Shown piece by piece: positions 44,004-51,788 of a stretch of DNA of 64,000 nucleotides. Source of the stretch: Arcticibacter sp. (GTDB lineage: Bacteria; Bacteroidota; Bacteroidia; 2-12-FULL-35-15); contig JAJNQB010000014.1 of assembly GCA_021155045.1 (NCBI GenBank), positions 1 to 64,000 on the forward strand, written 5' to 3'. The notes below the pieces were generated by a model. It was given only the letters and a program-made list of their open reading frames with translations, ran no database searches and was not told the DNA's origin. Within the stretch, counting starts at the first letter, position 1; each line of letters begins with the position of its first letter. The position numbers and the translations under genes are program-made.

Positions 44004-45434
44004 TTATTTTTTTAAACGTTTTAACTCTTTCTCAATATGCTTCTCATTTGGCAACAATGAATGTTGTATTTTTTGAGCATAATGGATACTATCTATTATT
44101 TCATTTTGCTTTTCTTCTACTATTCTTTTTTGTTCTGCAATGATATTTTTTTGTTTTTGACTATTCCTAAATCTATTATACATCATTCCACCAAAAGCTA
44201 TTAATAACAAAAGTCCAAAATACAGGAGGTATCTTTGTGTTTGTTCTTTTTCAAATTTCATTGCAACTATTTTTTTTTCTTCCTCAGAACGAATACTGTC
44301 GGAAACTACTTTTTTTTCGTATTGATATTTGAATTCTTGTCTTACAATCTCTTTTTTGGATTCTTCACTATTAATACTGTCTAGCATCTGAATATACAAT
44401 TCATGCATCATAAGAGCTTCTTTATATTTATTTGATTTCTTATAATTATTGTAAAGGGCGTTACTTGCATTTTTAATTCCTGTTATATCCCCAATATTTT
44501 TTGCAATTTCAAGAGCTTTGTTAGAATAGTAAATAGCTTGTGGAAAATTGTTTAATTCATAATAAACACTTCCAATATTTAAAAATGAAATTCCTGAGGT
44601 TTGCTTATTTCCAATTTCTTCTTGAATAATCAAACATTTATTATAATAATCAATTGCTTTCGCATACTCCTTTTGAGCTTGATATATCATACCTATATTT
44701 CCAAGTGATGCTGCTATTCCTTGTTTATTGCCTATTCTGGTATTTATTTTCAAGCTCAAATTAATACTTTCCATTGCTTTTTTATAGTCCCCTAATTGTT
44801 GACAGACAGAACTAATGTTAATTAGAGATGTTGCAATTCCAAACGTATCTCCTACTGCCTCCCTAATTTTTAAACTTTTATCATAATAATTAAGCGCTTG
44901 TGTAAAATTGTTTTGTTCTTGATATAGATGACCAATGTTGTGTAATGAGGTGGCAACGCCAATTTTATTTCCAACTTCTTCGTTATATTTTAAACTTAAA
45001 ACAAAATTGTCAATCGCTTTTGAAAAGTTTCCTTGAATTTGATAGAGAATACCAAAATTACTATAAGCAACAGCCATTCCTAATTTATCAGAATCTTGTT
45101 TTCGCAACTCCGCTGCCTCCTTGTTTTTTTCCATCGCTTTAGAAAAATCACCAATTGCGAGATAGTAATTAAATTGAAGATTTAGCGCTTTAGCCTGAAA
45201 CTTTTTAAGATCTTTTTCTAAAGCAAAATCATACATGATTTTACTGAAATAAAAGGAACTATCTGGATGGGCAAATAAATAACCATCCCAAGCAAAATCG
45301 TACATTGCTCTTAAACGTGTTGTATCGGCTTGCTTTTCATCGCTCCAAACACTCCACAGAGAATCCAAATACTTTTTTTGCGAAAAACTATTTAGAGAAA
45401 AAAGAATAAGTAGTAACACTACTTTTGTTTTCAT
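44004..45434 (-). CDS. Secreted/membrane TPR protein lacking an output domain
   Basis: 476 residues. Signal peptide (MKTKVVLLLILFSLNSFSQ), then about seven TPR units in the periplasm (about 90-330; e.g. AVAYSNFGILYQIQGNFSKAIDNFVLSLKYNEEVGNK), one transmembrane helix (about 400-418) and a coiled coil. The C-terminus KQNEIIDSIHYAQKIQHSLLP is the linker that normally leads into a SpoIIE-type phosphatase in Bacteroidota relatives, but the protein stops 15 residues later (KRLKK). It lies between the SAM riboswitch/terminator (17 bp upstream) and metH (38 bp downstream). Confidence 0.88.
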   Translation of the reverse strand: MKTKVVLLLILFSLNSFSQKKYLDSLWSVWSDEKQADTTRLRAMYDFAWDGYLFAHPDSSFYFSKIMYDFALEKDLKKFQAKALNLQFNYYLAIGDFSKAMEKNKEAAELRKQDSDKLGMAVAYSNFGILYQIQGNFSKAIDNFVLSLKYNEEVGNKIGVATSLHNIGHLYQEQNNFTQALNYYDKSLKIREAVGDTFGIATSLINISSVCQQLGDYKKAMESINLSLKINTRIGNKQGIAASLGNIGMIYQAQKEYAKAIDYYNKCLIIQEEIGNKQTSGISFLNIGSVYYELNNFPQAIYYSNKALEIAKNIGDITGIKNASNALYNNYKKSNKYKEALMMHELYIQMLDSINSEESKKEIVRQEFKYQYEKKVVSDSIRSEEEKKIVAMKFEKEQTQRYLLYFGLLLLIAFGGMMYNRFRNSQKQKNIIAEQKRIVEEKQNEIIDSIHYAQKIQHSLLPNEKHIEKELKRLKK

Positions 45435-45450
45435 TTTTTTGTTCTTTATA

Positions 45451-45491
45451 TAAAAAAAATCTCCTCTAACTTTTTTATAGTCAGAGGAGAT
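45451..45491 (-). terminator. Riboswitch-controlled terminator
   Basis: On the minus strand: arm ATCTCCTCTGACT (45491-45479), loop of 7, arm AGTTAGAGGAGAT (45471-45459), then eight Us; 13 pairs including one G-U. The upstream arm's TCTGACT is complementary to AGTCAGA (45529-45523), which overlaps the 3' P1 strand of the SAM aptamer, giving a mutually exclusive antiterminator. Confidence 0.88.
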
Positions 45492-45526
45492 AAATTATGT
45501 TTAAAAAATTATTTATTTATTATCTG

Positions 45527-45695
45527 ACTTATCTATTTCACTTTTACGTGAATGCGAATTGACACCTTCATTCAGAAATTAGAGAATGAATTAAAAATAT
45601 GCTTTAGTATTCTTTTATTTTCATTCTTAATTATTTATTTCCAAAGGGTTGTCAAGGTATCTTCGGGCGCTTTCCCTCCTCCTTTCTTGATAAGT
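45527..45695 (-). ncRNA. SAM-I (S-box) riboswitch aptamer
   Basis: Minus-strand RNA begins ACTTATCAAGAAAGGAGGAG, followed by GGAAAGCGCCCGAAGATACC and TTGACAACC, matching the S-box layout (CTTATCaAGAgnGGnGGAGGGA...GCCC...GAa.CC..GGCAACC). P1 is ACTTATC (45695-45689) with GATAAGT (45533-45527). P3 forms between TTGACA-ACC and GGT-GTCAA, a covaried version of the usual GGC/GCC. The later consensus GGTGnCAAnTCnGC is seen as GGTGTCAATTCGC. P4 is TTCAC/GTGAA. The P3 arm is longer than usual. It binds S-adenosylmethionine and in family members promotes termination when SAM is abundant. Confidence 0.88.
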
Positions 45696-45711
45696 ATTTA
45701 AAGAACTGAAG

Positions 45712-45719
45712 CAAAGATA
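45712..45719 (-). promoter_or_regulatory. -7 promoter box of riboswitch-TPR-metH transcript
   Basis: TATCTTTG on the minus strand, an exact TAnnTTTG match, 16 bp before P1 of the SAM aptamer, which fits a start site near 45705. The 330-bp gap between the TPR start and the sirtuin start therefore holds this promoter, the riboswitch and the terminator. Confidence 0.6.
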
Positions 45720-45764
45720 ATTAAAATAATTGCCGATTGATATTTAATTTCTATTTTTAGGACA

Positions 45765-46448
45765 ATGAAACCAAAGTTAGTTGTTTTTACAGGTGCTGGA
45801 ATTAGTGCGGAGAGTGGCATTAAAACTTTCCGTGATAGTGGCGGATTGTGGGAAGAGTACGATATAAATGAAGTAGCAACCCCTCAAGCTTGGGAAAAAA
45901 ATCAAAAATTAGTTTTGGAATTTTACAATAAAAGAAGGGCTCAAATACTCGAAGCAAAACCAAATCTGGCTCATGAAATTTTAGTTGAATTCGAAAAAAA
46001 ATATGATGTTCATATAATTACTCAAAATATTGATGATTTGCATGAAAGAGCCGGTTCAAAAAAGGTTTTGCATTTACATGGAGAAATTACTAAAAGTAGA
46101 AGTTCTGTTGATTCCAACTTAATTTATCCCATAAAATCATCCGAATTAAAATTGGGTGATTTATGTGAGAAAGGCTCTCAACTTCGTCCACATATTGTTT
46201 GGTTTGGGGAACTAGTTCCAATGATGGACTTAGCGTATATTGTTGCAGAAAAGGCTGATATTTTTATTGTTGTAGGCACTTCCATGAATGTTTATCCTGC
46301 AGCCGGAATAATTGATTATATAGAAAACAAAATTCCTAAATATTTAATTGACCCAAACAGTGTTAAAGTAAATGGAATAAATAATTTGAGAGTAATGCAA
46401 GAAAAAGCCAGCATAGGATTATCCATGCTGGCTAAGGAAATTTTATAG
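45765..46448 (+). CDS. cobB: Sir2-family NAD-dependent deacylase
   Basis: 227 residues. FTGAGISAESGIKTFRDSGGLWEEY (about 7-31, NAD-binding Arg), FYNKRRAQI (about 55-63, the Tyr-x-x-Arg of class III enzymes that remove succinyl/malonyl groups), THIITQNIDDLHERAGS (about 88-102) and catalytic HLHGE (about 107-111). The zinc-binding cysteine tetrad expected after HGE is absent. VVGTSMNVYPAAGII closes the Rossmann fold. A -7-like TATTTTTA lies 13 bp before the ATG. The gene symbol reflects the family, not proven activity. Confidence 0.92.
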   Translation: MKPKLVVFTGAGISAESGIKTFRDSGGLWEEYDINEVATPQAWEKNQKLVLEFYNKRRAQILEAKPNLAHEILVEFEKKYDVHIITQNIDDLHERAGSKKVLHLHGEITKSRSSVDSNLIYPIKSSELKLGDLCEKGSQLRPHIVWFGELVPMMDLAYIVAEKADIFIVVGTSMNVYPAAGIIDYIENKIPKYLIDPNSVKVNGINNLRVMQEKASIGLSMLAKEIL

Positions 46449-46611
46449 AAAATCGATTACGCAGTACTTTTTGAGGATTGGCGAAGGTAGTTTTACCAGT
46501 ATTTTTTTTGTCCTTATGATTTCCATTGTTTCCTGTTGATTGTTTGTCGGATTAGTTAAAGTCAAATAATAAACCCCAACAGTCTGTAGGCTTAAATCAA
46601 TTTTTTTTTTA

Positions 46612-46627
46612 TTTCAGTATTAATAAA
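46612..46627. repeat. Left 16-bp direct repeat flanking R-M cassette
   Basis: tttcagtattaataaa, identical to 49320-49335 on the other side of the restriction-modification genes. Confidence 0.65.
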
Positions 46628-46778
46628 CAGCTTGTGTTAAATAATATAAGGGTTTTTCACAACATGTCCCGATTTATCGGGAGGCTGACGTTATGTAACA
46701 TTTTAAGACGACCGCACAACCAACAAACATTAGTATAAAAACTAACCACTTTGACACAAAAACCAATACGAAAAATTG

Positions 46779-46786
46779 TAACTTTG
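46779..46786 (+). promoter_or_regulatory. -7 promoter box of R-M operon
   Basis: TAACTTTG, an exact TAnnTTTG match, 16 bp before the methylase ATG. Confidence 0.5.
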
Positions 46787-46802
46787 CAGAAATACATATT
46801 TC

Positions 46803-48404
46803 ATGGAAATAACAGTTAAACAGAATACAAAAAATAAATTCGGACAATATTTTACACCAAAAGTAGTGGCTGATTTTATGATTGAAATGGCTAATATTTC
46901 TCAAAATTCTCAAATTTTAGAACCTTCTTGTGGAGAAGGTGTTTTTTTAGAATTATTACTGCAAAAAGGATATAATAATTTAACAGCGTTTGAGATAGAC
47001 CAAGAATTAGCACAAGAGTTTGATTGTGTGAAATATGATAGTTTTGTATCTGCAAAAATTGACGAAAAATTTGATTTAATTATTGGCAACCCACCTTATA
47101 TTCGTTGGAAAAATCTTGAAGACGAACTAAAACAAGAACTTTCGGGGAATCCAATTTGGAACAAACATTTTAACTCTCTTTGTGATTATCTTTATCTTTT
47201 TATTCTTAAATCAATTGAACTACTAAATGAAAACGGGCAACTTATTTTTATTTGCCCTGAATATTGGATGAATACGACTCATTCAATTTCATTGAGAAAC
47301 TATATGGTTCAAAATGGCTATTTTGAAGAAATTTATCACTTTAACGAAACCCCAATTTTTGAAAAAGTAACTGTTTCTATTGTAATATTTAAGTATGTAA
47401 AAAGTAAAGACAGAAAAGAAAAAATCAAAGTTTCAAAATTTTATGCAAATCAAAAATTAACAACAGAAACATTATACAATCTTAAAAATAAAATTCCGTT
47501 TAAAGATGCTGAATTTTTAAGTGTTTCACAATTTAAACTGAATGAAAGATGGATTTTGCAATCAGATGAAGTAAGAGAAGAGTTGCAAGTATTGGAAACT
47601 AATTGCTTAAAAAAAAATCAAAACACTCTACTTAACCTATTTGATGATAATAAACAAGAATTTCATACAATTGGAGACTTTTGTGATATTGGAAATGGTT
47701 TGGTTAGTGGCTTAGACAAAGCATTTCAGGTAAACGGACACATTTTAACAGAAAACGAAATCAATGCTACAATCGATGTAGTAAAAGCAAAAGATTTAAA
47801 GCCCTTTGTTATACATAACATTACTAAATATATATACATAAACGAAGGTTTAGAGGAAGAATGTTTTAAAAAAACATATCCTAATTTTTATATACATTTT
47901 CAGAAATACAAAACAGATTTAGATAAAAGATACCAGTACAATAGAAAAATAAATTATTGGGAATGGGTCTTTTTGCGAAATTTTAATTTATTTAAAAAAG
48001 AAGAAAAACGAATTTTCGTTCCATGTAAAGAAAGAATTTCTAATAAAAATTATTTTCGTTTTGCTTTGGTTGATGAAGGAGTTTTTCCAACGCAAGATGT
48101 AACTGCAATATTTAAAAAATTCAATACAAAAGAAAGCATTGAATATATTTTAGCGTATCTAAACAATCCAGTTGTTTTTGATTGGCTAAAATGTAATGGC
48201 ATAGTAAAAGGTAATATTGTAGAGTTTTCTGAAAAACCAATTGCAAGTATTCCTTTTAGAGTGATTGATTGGTCAAATGAAAAAGAAGTAGAATTACATA
48301 ATTCAATTTCAGAACAAACCAAAAAATATCTAAAAAATCAAGAGAAGTCTTTGCTTGACTTGATAAATCAATCATTTAACAAATTATTTAGCATAAAGCA
48401 ATGA
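46803..48404 (+). CDS. Type II N6-adenine DNA methyltransferase (HincII-type partner)
   Basis: 533 residues of the gamma (TaqI/Eco57I-like) class. KFGQYFTPKVVADFMIEMA (about 13-31), AdoMet motif I ILEPSCGEGVFLELL (about 38-52) and catalytic motif IV LIIGNPPYIRW (about 94-104); the C-terminal half is a target-recognition region, with IGDFCDIGNGLVSGLDKAF. It methylates adenine in the recognition site to protect host DNA. It overlaps the endonuclease gene by 4 bp (ATGA). By partnership its site is predicted to be GTYRAC. Confidence 0.92.
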   Translation: MEITVKQNTKNKFGQYFTPKVVADFMIEMANISQNSQILEPSCGEGVFLELLLQKGYNNLTAFEIDQELAQEFDCVKYDSFVSAKIDEKFDLIIGNPPYIRWKNLEDELKQELSGNPIWNKHFNSLCDYLYLFILKSIELLNENGQLIFICPEYWMNTTHSISLRNYMVQNGYFEEIYHFNETPIFEKVTVSIVIFKYVKSKDRKEKIKVSKFYANQKLTTETLYNLKNKIPFKDAEFLSVSQFKLNERWILQSDEVREELQVLETNCLKKNQNTLLNLFDDNKQEFHTIGDFCDIGNGLVSGLDKAFQVNGHILTENEINATIDVVKAKDLKPFVIHNITKYIYINEGLEEECFKKTYPNFYIHFQKYKTDLDKRYQYNRKINYWEWVFLRNFNLFKKEEKRIFVPCKERISNKNYFRFALVDEGVFPTQDVTAIFKKFNTKESIEYILAYLNNPVVFDWLKCNGIVKGNIVEFSEKPIASIPFRVIDWSNEKEVELHNSISEQTKKYLKNQEKSLLDLINQSFNKLFSIKQ

Positions 48405-49168
48405 ATGTAAATTATACAGAACTAATAAAAAACATAAAGGGAACATTTGTACCAAAACCACTTTCAGGTAGTTTGTCAGGGCATTCAGCAGGTGAACCTT
48501 TTGACAAACACGTTTATAGTGAAATCAAAAAGCAATTACCCAATAACACGTTTAGACAATATGAATATTTAAATGATTTATATAGTAAAAATGCTGAAAT
48601 CATAGGAGTAGATGCAAGACAAGCATTATTTAATTCACCAAGTGTACTTTTTTTATTAAGTAGAGGAAAAGAAGCGACAAAAAGGTGGTCGTTAGAAAAT
48701 CCATTTGATGAAAAACAAGATGATACTGCTGATATTCTTGTCGTTAAAGACAACTTCTATGAAGTGATTGATATTAAAACAAGAAATTTATCAAAAACAG
48801 CACAAGCCCCAAATATTATTTCGGCATTCAAATTAGCACAACTTTGTGCTATAATGTTAGATAACAGGGAGTTTGATAAACTTTCAATCAATTATTTTGA
48901 AGTAGATTGGCTTTTAGAAGAAGAGAAATTGGTATGTAAAGATGCTCATTTTGTAAGTTTATTTAAGTCTATTCCAGAAAACTTATACATAAATTGGGCT
49001 GCCGCAATGCAAATTCAATTTCATGTTTGTAATTTAGACCAAGACTTTAAAGGCACAATTGAAGCGTGGGCAAAAACTTACCTAAAACATTTTGTAGCAC
49101 AAGTTTATAGACGTTCAGAATATATGATTGAAAAGTATGCTAAACCATTTGAAAAATATACTTACTAA
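48401..49168 (+). CDS. Type II restriction endonuclease, HincII family
   Basis: 255 residues. It aligns in order with HincII (258 residues) through the recognisable blocks SLSGHSAGEPFDKHVY, YEYLNDLYSKN, FNSPSVLFLLSRGKEAT, DDTADILVVKD, DIKTRN, AQAPNIISAFKLAQ and YINWAAAMQIQFHV. Catalytic residues correspond with an offset of 3: D111, D124 and K126 (HincII D114, D127, K129); Q135 matches the DNA-intercalating Q138. HincII cuts GTYRAC to blunt ends, so the same site is predicted. The alignment is from memory of the family, not a search. Confidence 0.93.
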   Translation: MNVNYTELIKNIKGTFVPKPLSGSLSGHSAGEPFDKHVYSEIKKQLPNNTFRQYEYLNDLYSKNAEIIGVDARQALFNSPSVLFLLSRGKEATKRWSLENPFDEKQDDTADILVVKDNFYEVIDIKTRNLSKTAQAPNIISAFKLAQLCAIMLDNREFDKLSINYFEVDWLLEEEKLVCKDAHFVSLFKSIPENLYINWAAAMQIQFHVCNLDQDFKGTIEAWAKTYLKHFVAQVYRRSEYMIEKYAKPFEKYTY

Positions 49169-49319
49169 AAAACGGTACGTAACAGCGGTAGTAGCTGTAG
49201 CTCTTGCACAGCACTCAAAAAATAAATCTAATTGATGGTATAAAAAACGACTCCAATGAACATAGCGTCTCGCTACGTTCTATAAAACAAGGCGTCTCAT
49301 CTGAAAAATTTTAACTCAT

Positions 49320-49335
49320 TTTCAGTATTAATAAA
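49320..49335. repeat. Right 16-bp direct repeat flanking R-M cassette
   Basis: tttcagtattaataaa, identical to 46612-46627. It lies 151 bp past the endonuclease stop and 28 bp before the frr stop. Confidence 0.65.
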
Positions 49336-49362
49336 AATTTGAGCCTTGTAATCATAAAATAA

Positions 49363-49926
49363 TTAAACCGTCATTATCTCTTTTTCTTTCACTTCTAAAT
49401 GCTTATCACATTTTATAACATAAGAATCTGTAAGTGTCTGTACTTTTGCTTCAGCATCTTTTATTTCATCTTCTGGCGTACCATCCTTCTGTAATTTTTT
49501 TAATGATTCATTGGCTTCTTTACGAATAGTTCGCAAACTCACTTTTGCATTTTCAAGTTCTGATTTTGCCTTTTTTACTAAATCACGTCTGCGTTCTTCT
49601 GTTAATGCAGGAACAAGAATACGAATCAATACGCCATCATTTTGTGGATTTAATCCAAGATTGGCAACTTGTATTGCTTTTTCAATTGGTGTTAACATTG
49701 ATTTTTCCCAAGGCTGAACAACCAAAGTACGAGCATCAGCAGTATTAATATTTGCTACTTGATTCATTGGAGTCATTGTTCCATAATAATCAACCATTAA
49801 TCCTTCAAGCATTGATGGGCTTGCTTTTCCAGCCCTTACTTTTACTAATTCAGCCTCTAAATGTGTAACAGCTTTTTCCATTTGTTCTTTAGCTGAATCC
49901 AATATAAACTTTGTGTCTTCTGTCAT
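49363..49926 (-). CDS. frr: Ribosome recycling factor
   Basis: 187 residues, normal length. With EF-G it splits post-termination ribosomes. Motifs: KVRAGKASPSMLEGLMVDYYGTMTPMNQVANI (about 30-61), PWEKSMLTPIEKAIQVANLGLNPQNDG (about 73-99), RILVPALTEERRRDLVKKAK and IRKEANESLKKLQKDG. Last gene of the rpsB-tsf-pyrH-frr order typical of bacteria; the 143-bp gap from pyrH is larger than usual and shows no feature. Confidence 0.97.
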   Translation of the reverse strand: MTEDTKFILDSAKEQMEKAVTHLEAELVKVRAGKASPSMLEGLMVDYYGTMTPMNQVANINTADARTLVVQPWEKSMLTPIEKAIQVANLGLNPQNDGVLIRILVPALTEERRRDLVKKAKSELENAKVSLRTIRKEANESLKKLQKDGTPEDEIKDAEAKVQTLTDSYVIKCDKHLEVKEKEIMTV

Positions 49927-50069
49927 AATTTATTGTTTGTATTATTATTTATTTCTGACTGGCATTAAGAACAGCCATACTATACTTGTCGAAAAATTGA
50001 GCATAAGTTTTAAAAATCAACTTTAGCTTTGTCCACAAAGATAATTTTTTTAATGAAATTTTCAACAAG

Positions 50070-50777
50070 CTAAAGTGTAACTAATGTCCCCACTTTATCG
50101 CCTTGCAACAGTTTTTTTAGATTGCCTTTTTTATTCATATCAAAAACAATAATTGGTAAGTTGTTTTCTTTACAAAGCGTGAAAGCCGTCATGTCCATAA
50201 TTTCCAGCCCCTTTGAGTAGGCTTCATCAAACGTAATGGTTTCGTATTTAGTTGCCATTTTGTCTTTTTCCGGATCAGCAGTATAAATTCCATCTACACG
50301 AGTTCCTTTCAAAACTACATCTGCTTCAATTTCAATTGCTCTTAGTGTTGCTGCTGTATCTGTTGTAAAATAAGGGTTTCCTGTGCCAGCCCCAAATATC
50401 ACTACTCTATTTTTTTCTAAATGCCTAACTGCTTTTCTTCTAATAAATGGTTCACAAATTTGTTCCATTTTTATTGCAGATTGTAAGCGAGTATCTATTC
50501 CCTGTTTTTCTAATGCTGATTGTAAAGCCATAGAGTTGATAACAGTAGCAAGCATTCCCATATAATCTCCGTGTACTCTATCCATTCCGCCTTCTTCTGC
50601 TTGTATCCCTCTAAAAATATTGCCTCCACCAATCACAATAGCGACTTGGATTCCGCTATCAACAATTTCTTTAATTTGTTTTGCATAATCTGCAATACGT
50701 TCATTGTCTATTCCAAATTGTTTATTACCCATCAGCGATTCACCGCTTAATTTCAGAAGAATGCGTTTGTATTTCAT
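50070..50777 (-). CDS. pyrH: UMP kinase
   Basis: 235 residues. The start at 50777 (MKYKRILLKLSGESL) matches the family; a more upstream ATG adds seven atypical residues and lies closer to the terminator. Motifs: LLKLSGESLMG (about 6-16), IVIGGGNIFRG (about 49-59), GAGTGNPYFTTDTAA (about 129-143), DVVLKGTRVDGIY (about 153-165), PIIVFDMNKKGN. It phosphorylates UMP to UDP. A hairpin with T run sits between tsf and this gene, so it is probably partly uncoupled from tsf. Confidence 0.96.
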   Translation of the reverse strand: MKYKRILLKLSGESLMGNKQFGIDNERIADYAKQIKEIVDSGIQVAIVIGGGNIFRGIQAEEGGMDRVHGDYMGMLATVINSMALQSALEKQGIDTRLQSAIKMEQICEPFIRRKAVRHLEKNRVVIFGAGTGNPYFTTDTAATLRAIEIEADVVLKGTRVDGIYTADPEKDKMATKYETITFDEAYSKGLEIMDMTAFTLCKENNLPIIVFDMNKKGNLKKLLQGDKVGTLVTL

Positions 50778-50800
50778 AGCTGTTATTTTATTTAGCAAAA

Positions 50801-50830
50801 AAAAATCCCGATAAATATCGGGATTTTTTT
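50801..50830 (-). terminator. Terminator after tsf
   Basis: A 13-bp stem aaaaatcccgata / tatcgggattttt with loop 'aa' between the tsf stop and the pyrH start. T-rich on both sides. Confidence 0.85.
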
Positions 50831-50841
50831 ATTTATGATTA

Positions 50842-51678
50842 TTAGCTTAATGCAAAACGTTTGAAAGAAGTAACTGTTAAGTCTTTATCGGCTTCTTTTA
50901 AAAATTGTGCAATTGTTTTTTTGTTGTCTTTTATATACTCTTGGTTTAATAAAGTAGATTCTTTATAGAATTTATTTAATTTACCTAAAGCAATTTTTTC
51001 TAGCATTTCTTCTGGTTTTCCTTCTTCACGTGCTTGTTCTTTTCCAATTTCGATTTCGCGTTGAATTGTTTCTGCATCCACATCTCCTTTATCAACAGCT
51101 ACTGGAGCCATTGCAGCAACTTGCATTGCAACATCTTTAGCAACATCAGTATTTACTGTATCTTTATTAAATCCAACTACATTAGCTAATTTATTTCCTG
51201 GGTGAATATATGATAATACAAAAGGAGCTTCAACAACAGCATATTTATTCAACTCTATTTTTTCTCCGATTACACCAGTTTGTTCAAGTAATTTTTCTGC
51301 AATAGTAATTTTCCCATCAAAAGACAATGTTTTTAATTCATCAGCTGTTTTTGGTTTTTTCTCAATTGCTATATCCAAAATTGCTTGAGTCATTTTCACG
51401 AAGTCAGCATTGATAGCAACAAAATCTGTTTCGCAATTCACAGCTAATACAATTCCGCATTTGTTATCTGAAGTAACCTTAGCTAATACAACACCTTCTT
51501 TAGACTCACGATCGCCACGATTTGCGGCAACTTTTTGTCCTTTTTTACGCAACTCATCAATTGCTTTTTCAAAATCACCGTTTGCTTCTGTTAATGCTTT
51601 TTTGCAGTCCATCATTCCTGCTCCTGTCATTTGGCGTAATTTATTTACATCAGCCGCTGTAATAGTCATTGTTGTCAT
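50842..51678 (-). CDS. tsf: Elongation factor Ts
   Basis: 278 residues. It exchanges GDP for GTP on EF-Tu. ITAADVNKLRQMTGAGMMDCKKALTEANGD (UBA-like N-domain, about 5-34), KKGQKVAANRGDRESKEGVV, and the core TDF pattern CETDFVAINADF (about 79-90) with MQVAAMAP (about 187). Two ATGs are in frame near the start (51678 and 51669); the upstream one is kept, but either is possible. Downstream of rpsB by 110 bp, with a hairpin-like atcccgac...ccgggac in the gap. Confidence 0.96.
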   Translation of the reverse strand: MTTMTITAADVNKLRQMTGAGMMDCKKALTEANGDFEKAIDELRKKGQKVAANRGDRESKEGVVLAKVTSDNKCGIVLAVNCETDFVAINADFVKMTQAILDIAIEKKPKTADELKTLSFDGKITIAEKLLEQTGVIGEKIELNKYAVVEAPFVLSYIHPGNKLANVVGFNKDTVNTDVAKDVAMQVAAMAPVAVDKGDVDAETIQREIEIGKEQAREEGKPEEMLEKIALGKLNKFYKESTLLNQEYIKDNKKTIAQFLKEADKDLTVTSFKRFALS

Positions 51679-51788
51679 TTTTTTACGTTTTTTTTATTAA
51701 AAAATATCCCGACCATAGAGCCGGGACATTGATTCTCATTGATATTTTATTTTTTTATAAAGCCCCTTTTTAGTGCTTATTGAAAAGC

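Larger units (their letters stand above)
46449..46802. other. Non-coding gap before R-M cassette
   Basis: 354 bp with no credible gene. It holds a perfect palindrome tcccgat-tt-atcggga at about 46666-46681, one 16-bp direct repeat (46612-46627), and a -7 box TAACTTTG (46779-46786) serving the methylase. The segment between the palindrome and the methylase may be the left end of the acquired cassette. Confidence 0.6.

Noticed and set aside
46674..46913. Minus-strand frame of 79 codons upstream of the methylase
   Set aside because: It overlaps the methylase start and its promoter and has no homology I recognise.
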